A stretch of DNA of 46,720 nucleotides, taken from contig JAEESL010000007.1 in NCBI GenBank assembly GCA_016286345.1, positions 1-46,720 of the forward strand. Direction: 5' to 3'. The position numbers were made by a program, and so were the translations under genes. A model generated the notes under the pieces. The model made no database searches, was not told the origin of the DNA, and saw nothing but the letters and a program-made list of their open reading frames with translations. The DNA is from Dehalococcoidales bacterium (GTDB taxonomy: Bacteria; Chloroflexota; Dehalococcoidia; Dehalococcoidales; UBA1222). Positions 28,999-38,511 of the stretch are shown here, piece by piece. The first letter of the stretch is position 1; each line of letters opens with the position of its first letter.

Positions 28999-30939
28999 CT
29001 ATGCTTTTCTCAGGATCTTCTTATATGCATTTAGCGAGAGCGGCATATCACTGATCGGTTTTGAGAACACACTGACCACAGTCACTTCCTGTTCTACACC
29101 TCTGGCCTCAACGATGACCTTATCCCCTTTCTCAAGTTTGAGGTCACCGCATAGATACGTATATTCGACTTCACTGTTATCAAACAGGACATTCACAAAT
29201 TTGTGATTACGTTTACCAGGCTCCTTTGCAGGAACGATTCTATGAAAGAATGTATCTGAGTGGACTGTAGCGACTTTGTCTCCATGATGGGTAAAGGTAA
29301 GAAGTTGTTCTTTAGAATCATATCTGACATTGTCAGCAATAAAGGATTTCTGGTAGTTAATGATATTGTAATCCTTAACTTTTTCAGCAGTCTCCGTAAC
29401 AGCCTTTGTCAATTCACAGGTCCTCTGGTCAGGATGACAGATGATCACCATCTCCACCAATCTAAGGTTTGGCTTCTTTATCCTCTCAGCCTTTATTTCC
29501 AGATCTCCGTCTTTGGCTTCAAACGTTACTTTGCATGAATATCCATCATGGAATATCTGTTGCAGCAGAAACGGCTCATCCTCTTTGAACACAGTTGTAT
29601 CATCAAGAGGATATCTTTCATACATCTTTTCCAGTTCTTTCTGGATACTGATGAATACGTTATTGTCTCCGTAATAGTCTTTTTTCATCCTTCGGCGTAT
29701 GGCAAAATCCGCAACAGTATAGTAATAATATGCAATACGCATATTTCTTTCTTCGGAATCTGTATCATCTGCCAAAAGACCTTTGCGGTAATAAGTACCC
29801 AGTCTGAGAGCACAGTCTGCCAGTTTACTGCTATCATTTCCGATGCAGAATTGTTCAAATGCCTTTTCGTAAACTTTGTAAATCAATTCAGTGGCAATAT
29901 AAGTATTTTTTGTTGTCCCATAGCCATTCAGATACATATCAGCAAGTTTATAGATGGATTCATGATTGCCTCCCAGAGCACCGATCGTAAAATACTTTAG
30001 TGCCGGTTCGTATTCAGGCACCATATTATTGCATCTGCCGTAGTAATAAATATATCCGAGTGTATTTGCATAATCGCATTTATTACTGTCATCAACATTG
30101 TCCATGTCCATCAGTCTGAGGAAACAGTCACGTGATTTTACCCAGTCACAATCATAGAGCGGACCTCCGCCATAATAGGAATACCCCATCTTTTCAATTG
30201 CGAATGGATAACCTTCAGCAGTTTTTTTTTCAAGAATATCCCTGGTCATCTGAAGCATATCCTCGTCGAATTTCTTCATTTCCTTTTCATGAACTTTGAA
30301 AATAAATGAATGTTCTTGTATTCCTGACCAGAGCCACGGGAATACCTTCCTTCCTGATTTGAAGTTATCTATATCATTTACAATGCGGTTGAAATCAAGA
30401 TTCTGCGGATTTTCATCATCACCGTCAAAGCTGAAATAGTAATCACGCAACGATATGACTATCCAAGACAGCATCAATTCTTCTGTTTCGGGATATTTGA
30501 AATATTGTTTGTCTTCTATAGCACCTCTGAAAGAACAATCGTAATAATCATCAAGAATGTAATAAATGAGATCAAGCCAGGCATACACATCGTTATACGT
30601 CGACTGATCTTTGATTATATTATTGAAAGCAACCTGAAAATCATCCAGAGTGACCGAATATTCTTCGTCGGCTATAATTTCACCGGGATAATCATCCAGG
30701 CTTTTCAGATCATTGCTGCTTTTTTCAAATCTAATAATTGCAGAAAGATCATCTTTGGAAAGTACAATTGGTGGAATATACTCCATATCCTCAATACGGC
30801 AATAGATCTCTTCGCCGTCCGGCAGTTCAACAACTGCAAAATCACCATCAATTTTCTGAATGGTACCTGATACTTTTTCATCACTTCCGTCGGGAGAAGG
30901 AATAAAAACATAATCATATTCTTCAAATTCATGTTCCAT
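28999..30939 (-). CDS. Sel1/TPR-like repeat protein, 646 aa
   Basis: CDYANTLGYIYYYGRCN...ALKYFTIGALGGNHESIYKLADMYLNGYGTTKN repeat pattern; small beta-barrel-like N-terminus. Confidence 0.65.
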   Translation of the reverse strand: MEHEFEEYDYVFIPSPDGSDEKVSGTIQKIDGDFAVVELPDGEEIYCRIEDMEYIPPIVLSKDDLSAIIRFEKSSNDLKSLDDYPGEIIADEEYSVTLDDFQVAFNNIIKDQSTYNDVYAWLDLIYYILDDYYDCSFRGAIEDKQYFKYPETEELMLSWIVISLRDYYFSFDGDDENPQNLDFNRIVNDIDNFKSGRKVFPWLWSGIQEHSFIFKVHEKEMKKFDEDMLQMTRDILEKKTAEGYPFAIEKMGYSYYGGGPLYDCDWVKSRDCFLRLMDMDNVDDSNKCDYANTLGYIYYYGRCNNMVPEYEPALKYFTIGALGGNHESIYKLADMYLNGYGTTKNTYIATELIYKVYEKAFEQFCIGNDSSKLADCALRLGTYYRKGLLADDTDSEERNMRIAYYYYTVADFAIRRRMKKDYYGDNNVFISIQKELEKMYERYPLDDTTVFKEDEPFLLQQIFHDGYSCKVTFEAKDGDLEIKAERIKKPNLRLVEMVIICHPDQRTCELTKAVTETAEKVKDYNIINYQKSFIADNVRYDSKEQLLTFTHHGDKVATVHSDTFFHRIVPAKEPGKRNHKFVNVLFDNSEVEYTYLCGDLKLEKGDKVIVEARGVEQEVTVVSVFSKPISDMPLSLNAYKKILRKA

Positions 30940-31057
30940 TTGTTTATCTCCTGCAGATTAAGTCAATTGATTATTTATTTCATTATATAGTCCCAAACTG
31001 CCAAATAATCCTGATTTGAATGAATGGTATGGTTTGTGGTATATTTCTATTTTGTCG

Positions 31058-31134
31058 CGGGGTGTAGCGCAGTCTGGTAGCGCACCTGAATGGGGTTCAG
31101 GTGGTCGACGGTTCGAATCCGTCCACCCCGACCA
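31058..31134 (+). tRNA. tRNA-Pro (anticodon GGG)
   Basis: CGGGGTGTAGCGCAGTCTGGTAGCGCACCTGAATGGGGTTCAGGTGGTCGACGGTTCGAATCCGTCCACCCCGACCA. Confidence 0.96.
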
Positions 31135-31221
31135 TTTTTTTGTCACAATTCAAATTCCTTCACTGTAAATTATCTTTTTTCGTTATTGCCGTTTTTACCC
31201 CTTGTTAAGTGCTGTTGTAAA

Positions 31222-31238
31222 CAGTTAATATTTAACTG
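31222..31238. promoter_or_regulatory. 17-bp palindrome upstream of rubrerythrin
   Basis: CAGTTAA-TAT-TTAACTG, immediately before the RBS GGAGGG. Confidence 0.45.
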
Positions 31239-31255
31239 AAGGAGGGTAATAATAT

Positions 31256-31792
31256 ATGACAAAATACGCAGGCACACAGACAGAGAAAAATCTCCAGGCA
31301 GCTTTTGCCGGTGAATCACAGGCCCGTAATAAATATACTTATTTCGCTTCTGTAGCAAAAAAAGAAGGTTTCGAACAGATATCCGCAATTTTCCTCAGCA
31401 CCGCGGCTAATGAAAAGGAACACGCAGAATTATGGTTTAAAGAACTTGACGGAATCGGCACCACAGCTGAGAATCTCAAAGCTGCAGCAGACGGTGAAAA
31501 TTTTGAATGGACCGACATGTATGCTGAATTTGCCGATACTGCTGAAAAAGAAGGCTTTGCTGAATTAGCAGCTAAATTCCGTGCAGTTGCAGAAATTGAA
31601 AAACATCACGAGGAAAGATATCGAGCTCTTCTTCGAAACGTTGAAACTAATCAAGTCTTTGAAAAAAGCGAAATTAAAATTTGGGAATGCCGCAACTGCG
31701 GCCATATCATCGTAGGAACAAAAGCACCAGAGGTTTGTCCAGTCTGTGCTCATGCAAGATCGTACTTTGAGTTAAGAGCTGAAAATTATTAA
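31256..31792 (+). CDS. Rubrerythrin
   Basis: Diiron motifs ([31 protein letters not shown]) and C-terminal rubredoxin CRNCG...CPVCAH. Confidence 0.95.
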   Translation: MTKYAGTQTEKNLQAAFAGESQARNKYTYFASVAKKEGFEQISAIFLSTAANEKEHAELWFKELDGIGTTAENLKAAADGENFEWTDMYAEFADTAEKEGFAELAAKFRAVAEIEKHHEERYRALLRNVETNQVFEKSEIKIWECRNCGHIIVGTKAPEVCPVCAHARSYFELRAENY

Positions 31793-31827
31793 TCAGTTCT
31801 CCAGCCTAAGGAAAATCTAGAATTAAC

Positions 31828-31860
31828 GGAGCTGACCTGGTGAGTCAGCTCCTTTTTTTT
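31828..31860 (+). terminator. Rho-independent terminator
   Basis: GGAGCTGACCTGGTGAGTCAGCTCCTTTTTTTT. Confidence 0.9.
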
Positions 31861-31931
31861 TATCCGGACTATTTCTTTTACAGTGCATTCATAGACTATA
31901 ATTAAAGATATAGTTTTTAACGGAGATAGTC

Positions 31932-32615
31932 ATGGATATTTATGAAGCAATTCTCGCGAGACACTCAGTCCGTCAGTATATAGACAAAAAACTTCCCACT
32001 GAAGTTATTTATGCCCTTCAGGCTGAATGCGAAGGCATCAATGAGGAAAGCGGACTGCATATACAGCTTGCCACTGATGAGGAAAAAGCATTCAAGGGTT
32101 TCCTTCCGAAATACGGCAAATTCAGCGGTGTACAGAACTACGTTGCACTGGTAGGTCCGAAAGGCCCGGATTTTGATGAGATGACCGGTTATTACGGGGA
32201 ACGTATCGTACTTAAAGCCCAGATGCTCGGACTTAACACCTGCTGGGTGGCACTGACCGTCAATAAGATGAAAGTCAAATGCGAAATTGCAGAAAAGGAA
32301 AAGCTGGGATGCATCATTGCATTAGGTTATGGTGCAAACCAGGGCGTTCAGCACAAGATGCGAAAGATTGAAGATCTCTGCGAAGTTAAGATGCATATGC
32401 CCAAATGGTTTGAACAGGGAATGAATGCAGTTTTGCTCGCTCCTTCCGCTGTAAACCAGCAGCACTATAAATTCATACTCAAGGCAAACGATACTGTTGA
32501 AGCTGTATCAACAGGCGGAGCATATTCAAAAGTTGATCTCGGTATTGCAGAATACCATTTCGAGATCGGTGCCGGAAACTATCCTTTCAAATGGGCAGAT
32601 AAACCTTCCGATTAA
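31932..32615 (+). CDS. Nitroreductase family protein (TM1586-like)
   Basis: MDIYEAILARHSVRQYIDKKLP...GERIVLKAQMLGLNTCWVALT...NAVLLAPSAVNQQHYKF. Confidence 0.82.
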   Translation: MDIYEAILARHSVRQYIDKKLPTEVIYALQAECEGINEESGLHIQLATDEEKAFKGFLPKYGKFSGVQNYVALVGPKGPDFDEMTGYYGERIVLKAQMLGLNTCWVALTVNKMKVKCEIAEKEKLGCIIALGYGANQGVQHKMRKIEDLCEVKMHMPKWFEQGMNAVLLAPSAVNQQHYKFILKANDTVEAVSTGGAYSKVDLGIAEYHFEIGAGNYPFKWADKPSD

Positions 32616-34219
32616 TCCGCAAAGATATCATCGGTGTTATCTGTGGTATAGGCATCTTCCGAAGTAAAGATCTTATCGTCATACGTGCGCGGTTTGAATG
32701 AAATCGGCATCGGTACTGCATGTCCGAAGATAAGAGCCTGCTGCTTTGATGCCAGCTTTGCAAGAACTCCTCTCAGTGCGGATTTTCCGCTGGTACCGGC
32801 CAGTACCGCATCTATATCTTTATCATTATCCATAAGGAATGTCACTTTTGTACCCATCTGGGAAAGGATCTCTTCCTGAATTCCGGAAGGTCTCTGATCG
32901 ATCACAAGAAGAGTTACATTGTACTTTCTCATTTCCCTGGCGATAATTCCAAAAATAGAATTCTGGGCAAGAGATTCATCCAGGAAGTTGTGTGCTTCCT
33001 CGATCGTTATCACAAGAGGTGTCGGTTTTGCGGTCTTATTATTGATCGCGTCTTCAGTCCTCTGCTGATACTCTTTATAAATACGTCTTGCGAGAAGATT
33101 CGAAACAAGCATATATGTAAGCAGATCATTGTATCTTCCGAATTCAATTATGACATTCTTGTTTCCAAGCAACCGGGACATTATCGAATTGACAGCATCG
33201 GTCTTGGCCTCTGTTTTATTGACATACTGCATTCTGTAAATACGGTTAAGGCCACGCATCAGGTTATCAAATGTGGCATCATGGATATGAAGTTCGGCCA
33301 GGATATCCCTGATCCCGTGTTCGGTGCCGTCATCTTTATCTGATGCAATGTCATTCTGATCTATCAGTTTTTTGAACCAGTTTCTGCCGAATCTTCGTTT
33401 GAAAGCATAGGTGGCATCTATTGCTGCATCAGTCAGATTCAATGTATTCCTGAGGATGCTGAGATCTTCCGGTTCGATATCCTCAAGATCTATTTTGATC
33501 ACCCCGTCCACATTGGTTGTGGTGCTTCCGCCTTCCAGAACAAAAGTGGTAACAACATCAGGGAAGAATTGCTTTAATCCCTTGACCTGTCCTTTTTCCT
33601 CACTTGTACCGGCATGTCCGTATTCACTGTGCATATCGAATACAAGATTGACTGCCTTGCTCTTCTGGATCATTGCACCGAGCAGCATTCTGGTAAAGAA
33701 TGTTTTTCCTGTACCGCTTTTACCGAAAACGCCATTGGACCGTTCAACAAATTTGGGAATATCAAGACAGAGCTTATATTCCATATCGAGAGGATTACCG
33801 ATCACAAAATTCTGTTCCTCATCCTCTTTGCCGAATACGAACTGGAATTCTGCATCGCTTGACAGTGAAACCTTTGAAAAATGTGACGGAATTGTTTTGA
33901 CTGATTCAGGTTCGGTGAGTTCATTCTGCTTATCGCTGATAATAAGATACGGAGTAATGCTCACCTGTCCGTATGCTCCTATACCGCTGAGAATCCTGGA
34001 CGAAAACGTATCATCAGCATTGGGAGGAGTCAGAGCGATCTGGGGATCTGATACCTGAAGACTAACATCCGTGACCATTCCCATGAAGCGTTTCTGACTG
34101 CCTTCAATAGTTACATACCTTCCGACATTGATATCTTCAACAGAGAAAGATGAATCGAGCTTTGCAACAAGTCCTCCGTTAAGAGAACCGCCTACTACTA
34201 TACCGATAGAATTATCCAT
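32612..34219 (-). CDS. herA: HerA-like ATPase with N-terminal barrel domain
   Basis: GVFGKSGTGKTFFTRMLLGAM Walker A, VFDMHSEYG, LVITIEEAHNFL Walker B, REMRKYNVTLLVIDQRPSGI. Confidence 0.85.
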   Translation of the reverse strand: MDNSIGIVVGGSLNGGLVAKLDSSFSVEDINVGRYVTIEGSQKRFMGMVTDVSLQVSDPQIALTPPNADDTFSSRILSGIGAYGQVSITPYLIISDKQNELTEPESVKTIPSHFSKVSLSSDAEFQFVFGKEDEEQNFVIGNPLDMEYKLCLDIPKFVERSNGVFGKSGTGKTFFTRMLLGAMIQKSKAVNLVFDMHSEYGHAGTSEEKGQVKGLKQFFPDVVTTFVLEGGSTTTNVDGVIKIDLEDIEPEDLSILRNTLNLTDAAIDATYAFKRRFGRNWFKKLIDQNDIASDKDDGTEHGIRDILAELHIHDATFDNLMRGLNRIYRMQYVNKTEAKTDAVNSIMSRLLGNKNVIIEFGRYNDLLTYMLVSNLLARRIYKEYQQRTEDAINNKTAKPTPLVITIEEAHNFLDESLAQNSIFGIIAREMRKYNVTLLVIDQRPSGIQEEILSQMGTKVTFLMDNDKDIDAVLAGTSGKSALRGVLAKLASKQQALIFGHAVPMPISFKPRTYDDKIFTSEDAYTTDNTDDIFAD

Positions 34220-34824
34220 TATTCAGCCTCCACGGGACGGATCATATCAAGAATCAGCCTCAGTTTCTGGTAATCCTTGTTAAGCAGTCTTGCCAGTTCC
34301 TGGCCTGCCCTCTCAAGGAATGCCAGCTTATTTTCCTGTGCATCGGCACACTGTCTGATAACTGCCGAAATTAGTTCTTCGGATGATACATCAGTATTAT
34401 AATTAAGCAGCATGCTTAAAAACGCCAGGTCCTCAGAGAAAGCCTTAATCTCATCATTTGAGCAATTGCTCACAGAATAATGAATTCGGGCTGGTTTCGG
34501 GGATAAATGGCGGAAAATCATATTGTTTTCCTTATATCCGACAACGATTGCATTGAACTCACTTCTGAACAGTTTTTCCAGCTGGGGATTGGATTTGAAG
34601 ATATCTTCATCCTCTTCCTCGTCATTGCCTCTGGCGACAGGATGCCGTCCCGGATCAATGCTTGATGTAGTGGCATAATTCACTACGGCATAAAGCTCCC
34701 GGCTGCCTTCCTTTGTCTTAACAAAACTCCCCAGTGCAGGTATTTCGTTCAGCTTCACACATTCCGCCAGGAATGAAGTGGTATTTACATCTATGATTTC
34801 ACCGATTTTATCTGCATTTGCCAT
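34219..34824 (-). CDS. HAS-barrel-like protein of the HerA/NurA operon
   Basis: GEIIDVNTTSFLAECVKLNEIPALGSFVKTKEGSRELYAVVNYATTSSIDPGRHPVARG; TAATG coupling to the HerA gene. Confidence 0.65.
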   Translation of the reverse strand: MANADKIGEIIDVNTTSFLAECVKLNEIPALGSFVKTKEGSRELYAVVNYATTSSIDPGRHPVARGNDEEEDEDIFKSNPQLEKLFRSEFNAIVVGYKENNMIFRHLSPKPARIHYSVSNCSNDEIKAFSEDLAFLSMLLNYNTDVSSEELISAVIRQCADAQENKLAFLERAGQELARLLNKDYQKLRLILDMIRPVEAE

Positions 34825-34835
34825 ATTCTTCTCCG

Positions 34836-36035
34836 TTACAATTCTCTGCGATACTTACTCATACTTTTTGCAGACTGTTTATATTCTATTCCATGTCTGA
34901 TAAGTTCATTTCTCATGAAGTCTCTGATCAATTCAGTTTCTCTGTATGTCACGACTGCTGCTTCATGTGCTTCGGTTAAACTGACGGGATATCCCCTGCC
35001 TTTTTTACTCTGATTAAGAATGATCGCATGAAGTTTATCAATGCTTTCTTCGTCTTCCGCTATCCACCTGGGGAATTCAACTCTGCCTATCTCATCCCCC
35101 ACCTTAACATAGAAGAAACATATCTTATGCTCTCCGTATCTGGATAAGATAGATGATGTGGATTCGAATACTGCCGATCTCTGACCTTCCTCAAGCAGAG
35201 CATTAAATAATCGTCTGTCAGTTACACTTTTAAGCTTTGCACATGGTTTTTCTCGTTCCACCGGACAATGCTGGTTGCAGTTGACCGGATCATACGGGCA
35301 CATCAGCAGACGCAGTATATTGACTACATCGCTGGAACCCGGCATCGAGATATAACTGGCAGTTATGGTTTTCTTTTCGTCATGAAGCTTTTTCAGACGA
35401 TCCATGTATTTAAGATATTTTTCATCCAGCAGAGCTGTTACGACCCAGTCCTCAAGATCCTTGTTTGCAAGTGTCCACATAATAAGTGTTCCGTCAGACA
35501 AAGCAACAGTCTGATCCTGTCTGTCCGACTTTTCTGCAAGTTCGGTAAGGACTCTCATCTCCTCTACACTTCTCATGATTGCAAGAAGAGGAGAATTGAT
35601 AGGTTTCTCATTTGTTCCATCCTGCAGAACCATGTTCGATGCGGAGACGTTGAGAACACATTCCGAATCGATATCGGCACCGTAATCATCACCATATGAA
35701 AGACGGATTTTACTGATATTGAGAAGATAATGAGGAACGGACTGGTTGCGGTCAACATCGATCTGCGATCCGTCAGTTGCATAGACAGTATAGTTATCCG
35801 GGCACTGGGGAGCTGAAACGATCTGATCCATTTCAGATCTGGGAACACCGACAAGAAAAGTTGATTTGGCATCCACGATTCTTTTAATGACTTTATTTAT
35901 GTCTTTGGCATCATTCATGAAAAGGATGAGTGCTTTCTGAAATGCTTCATAAGCCTCGTCTTCATCCTGTTTGATCTGACCGATCGAGCTTTCAAGCTGT
36001 TTAGCAAACTCATTGAAATCTAAATTCAGTGCCAT
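34836..36035 (-). CDS. nurA: NurA-domain nuclease
   Basis: YTVYATDGSQIDVDR (NurA DGS motif), VALSDGTLIMW, C-terminal VSLTEAHEAAVVTYRETELIRDFMRNEL; operonic with the HerA-like ATPase. Confidence 0.8.
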   Translation of the reverse strand: MALNLDFNEFAKQLESSIGQIKQDEDEAYEAFQKALILFMNDAKDINKVIKRIVDAKSTFLVGVPRSEMDQIVSAPQCPDNYTVYATDGSQIDVDRNQSVPHYLLNISKIRLSYGDDYGADIDSECVLNVSASNMVLQDGTNEKPINSPLLAIMRSVEEMRVLTELAEKSDRQDQTVALSDGTLIMWTLANKDLEDWVVTALLDEKYLKYMDRLKKLHDEKKTITASYISMPGSSDVVNILRLLMCPYDPVNCNQHCPVEREKPCAKLKSVTDRRLFNALLEEGQRSAVFESTSSILSRYGEHKICFFYVKVGDEIGRVEFPRWIAEDEESIDKLHAIILNQSKKGRGYPVSLTEAHEAAVVTYRETELIRDFMRNELIRHGIEYKQSAKSMSKYRREL

Positions 36036-36087
36036 AATACGGTAATTTTAACATATGCAACAGACATTTTTCGGGCTCTGAAAACAC

Positions 36088-36114
36088 AAAAGCAGGCTTT
36101 AAAGCCTGCTTTTT
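36088..36114 (-). terminator. Rho-independent terminator
   Basis: AAAAGCAGGCTTTAAAGCCTGCTTTTTG; follows the 36134-38284 gene on the minus strand. Confidence 0.85.
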
Positions 36115-36133
36115 GTCACTCATTCATTTTAAC

Positions 36134-38284
36134 TTAGAACGATCTGTAAGCCATCTTTCTGCCGACGATAATACCAAGCAGAACTATAACAACTACTCCG
36201 AGACCGCCGATCACGAACCAGAGCCACTTAGGCATCTTGCTGATGATCGTTCCGGGAACAGTAGTATTGGTTGCAGGATTGGTCGGATCAGTCTGGGTAG
36301 GAGGAGTTGTGATTCCATGCTTATCCATTGTGATTGAATATGCTGTTGACCATGCACTGTAATTGCCGTAGCTGTCAAATGATCTTACTCTCCAGTAATA
36401 GCTGCCATTATTAGTCAGTATGGGAAGATTATCAGCAGTATAGGATTGTCCCTGGAATACCACTACAGTACTGCTTGTAAATTGAACTGAAGGATTCTCA
36501 AAAACACCGGTAATGAGAACATTGGAGAATGTCATGTCCGCACCAAACTGGAATTCGTACTTGACACCTGACGGATCAGTAACAGGTGACCAGGTAAAGC
36601 TCAAAGGCTGGTATAAGACCTGCTGATCTGCAGGAGCAGTCAAGGCAGGAACCGGAGGTGCAGTATTATCAAGATAAATAAGCTCTTTGCCGGTATGAAC
36701 AGGGTTACCGTTTGCATCAAGATCCGATACGATCAAAACTTTATCTCCGCCTGTCAGAGGCACTGAATTAACAGTTGCCGGCAGCTTGAATGAAACAGCG
36801 AATAAACCATGTGAATCGATCTTGAAATCAGCAAGTTTGACATCTGTTCTGAGATCAGTGGGTGATGCTTTATCAGCCAATGCATCCCTTAATATCACGG
36901 TTGCATTGGCATTGGGAGTAAAACCGCTTCCACTGAATACGACCGTATCGTTAACATTAAGTCTGTGATCATTGTCAGACTTGGTCTGAAATTCAACCTT
37001 GGCAAGGACTTCAAATGTAATATCTGCCTTGTGTCTCGGATTTTCTGTTCTCGTATCGGTAATACGCAGTTCGTATATGCCGGCAACTATCTCCGGGACA
37101 GTTATTGTTGTACCCTCGGGAATATTGCCGAATTCATCGGTCTTCATTGCGGGGAGATCTAACTGATGATCATATTTGCCATCAACTTTCTGCAGGATAT
37201 ATAAGACTTTATCAGGAGTAAAGCCTGAACCGCTCAATTCGATTATATCGCCTGCATATCCTTTGGTGATACTCATCGATGCCTGGAATTTGATCTGGAC
37301 CTGATGAGTAAGAGTTTTTGATCCGCACTTAATGGTTACAACATATGTATTTGCTGCCATCTGCGGAACTGTGATCTCACCGCTGAATGCACCGTTTTCA
37401 TCGGTATTTAAAGTACCCAGCATTGTGGGATTTGAAGGATTGTCATTAATGAAGAATGAAATTTCCTTTGATGCTTCAAAACCTACACCTGACACAGCGA
37501 TCTTCTCACCGCCAAAAGCAGCAGAAGTTGCAAAAGTCAGTTTGGGTTCGACTTCAAAAGTTTTGGTCGTACTGCCGTTTCCATAGACAGCCTTAATCGT
37601 ATAAGTACCGGTTGTCAGGGAAGGAACAGTATATTTATGTGTAAAAGTACCATCGGCACCAGGAGTAATATCGGCAATTTTAATTGTTCCGTCAGTACCC
37701 AGATAAAGGGACACTTTTTGGTTATTGGAAAGACCTTTGAAATTTTTGCCTTTAATCTCAAGCTCTTCACCGGGAGCCACTGTACCATCGGTGAAAGACA
37801 AACCGTTTGCAATAAGCTGATCAACAGTCTGGATTGTCAATTGACCACTAATAGATGTGAAGTAACCGTTCGTACCATTGGTAACAGTAACAGTGTATGT
37901 ACCAGCTTTAGTGTTCTCAGGAATATCGATATCTGTTACCCAATTTGAAGTTGTTTTATATTCAACAGACTTAGAAATATCCTTTGTGGTTCTTCCATCA
38001 GTCCAGTCAATCCATTTAATGGTTACACTGGCAGTATTAAGAGTGTTATCGCGAAGTTTATACTGGACAGCGGCTTTGAAATCCAACGCATTACCGTTCA
38101 AACCTGAATCTGTACCGGTTACAGTAATAGAAACCTTTGAATTCTCCCCGACAAGAACCGGAGTTGGATCGAATTGAAGGCTGTACCCATTATCAGCATG
38201 GACAGGTATTGCTAAACTGATAGCGCTGGAAAAAAACAAAACTATACTAAAGGCTAAAGCCCTGATCTTATTATGTAAATTCAC
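36134..38284 (-). CDS. Secreted IPT/TIG-like multi-domain surface protein with C-terminal TM anchor
   Basis: Signal peptide, repeated [I/V]SG.GF.......I.FF... (IPT-like) and FN3-like WSPVTDPSGVKYEFQ modules, Thr/Pro linker, TM, basic tail. Confidence 0.7.
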   Translation of the reverse strand: MNLHNKIRALAFSIVLFFSSAISLAIPVHADNGYSLQFDPTPVLVGENSKVSITVTGTDSGLNGNALDFKAAVQYKLRDNTLNTASVTIKWIDWTDGRTTKDISKSVEYKTTSNWVTDIDIPENTKAGTYTVTVTNGTNGYFTSISGQLTIQTVDQLIANGLSFTDGTVAPGEELEIKGKNFKGLSNNQKVSLYLGTDGTIKIADITPGADGTFTHKYTVPSLTTGTYTIKAVYGNGSTTKTFEVEPKLTFATSAAFGGEKIAVSGVGFEASKEISFFINDNPSNPTMLGTLNTDENGAFSGEITVPQMAANTYVVTIKCGSKTLTHQVQIKFQASMSITKGYAGDIIELSGSGFTPDKVLYILQKVDGKYDHQLDLPAMKTDEFGNIPEGTTITVPEIVAGIYELRITDTRTENPRHKADITFEVLAKVEFQTKSDNDHRLNVNDTVVFSGSGFTPNANATVILRDALADKASPTDLRTDVKLADFKIDSHGLFAVSFKLPATVNSVPLTGGDKVLIVSDLDANGNPVHTGKELIYLDNTAPPVPALTAPADQQVLYQPLSFTWSPVTDPSGVKYEFQFGADMTFSNVLITGVFENPSVQFTSSTVVVFQGQSYTADNLPILTNNGSYYWRVRSFDSYGNYSAWSTAYSITMDKHGITTPPTQTDPTNPATNTTVPGTIISKMPKWLWFVIGGLGVVVIVLLGIIVGRKMAYRSF

Positions 38285-38511
38285 GAATAAAACTCCAATG
38301 AATGTAAATTTCTCTCTATTTAAGATTAAATGTAACGTGTGCGCAATTTAATGTCAAATAGAGCTAGCTTTGGAGCCGGTTATTATTCGTGGAAATGAGT
38401 TTAATCCCTGGATATCTTTCTCAATTTTCCTTATTAATCAAAGACCTGTCAGCATCGTTTAATGCCGACAGGTCACAGCGTATCCGTGTCTTCAATAAAA
38501 GCCGTAAATGT

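Noticed and set aside
30958-31146. Minus-strand ORF MTKKWSGWTDSNRRPPEPHSGALPDCATPRDK...
   Set aside because: Antisense of tRNA-Pro; WSGWTDSNRRPPEPHSGALPDCATPR is a classic spurious annotation.
33411-34058. 215-aa plus-strand ORF
   Set aside because: Antisense to the HerA-like ATPase, low-complexity Ser/Thr-rich translation.
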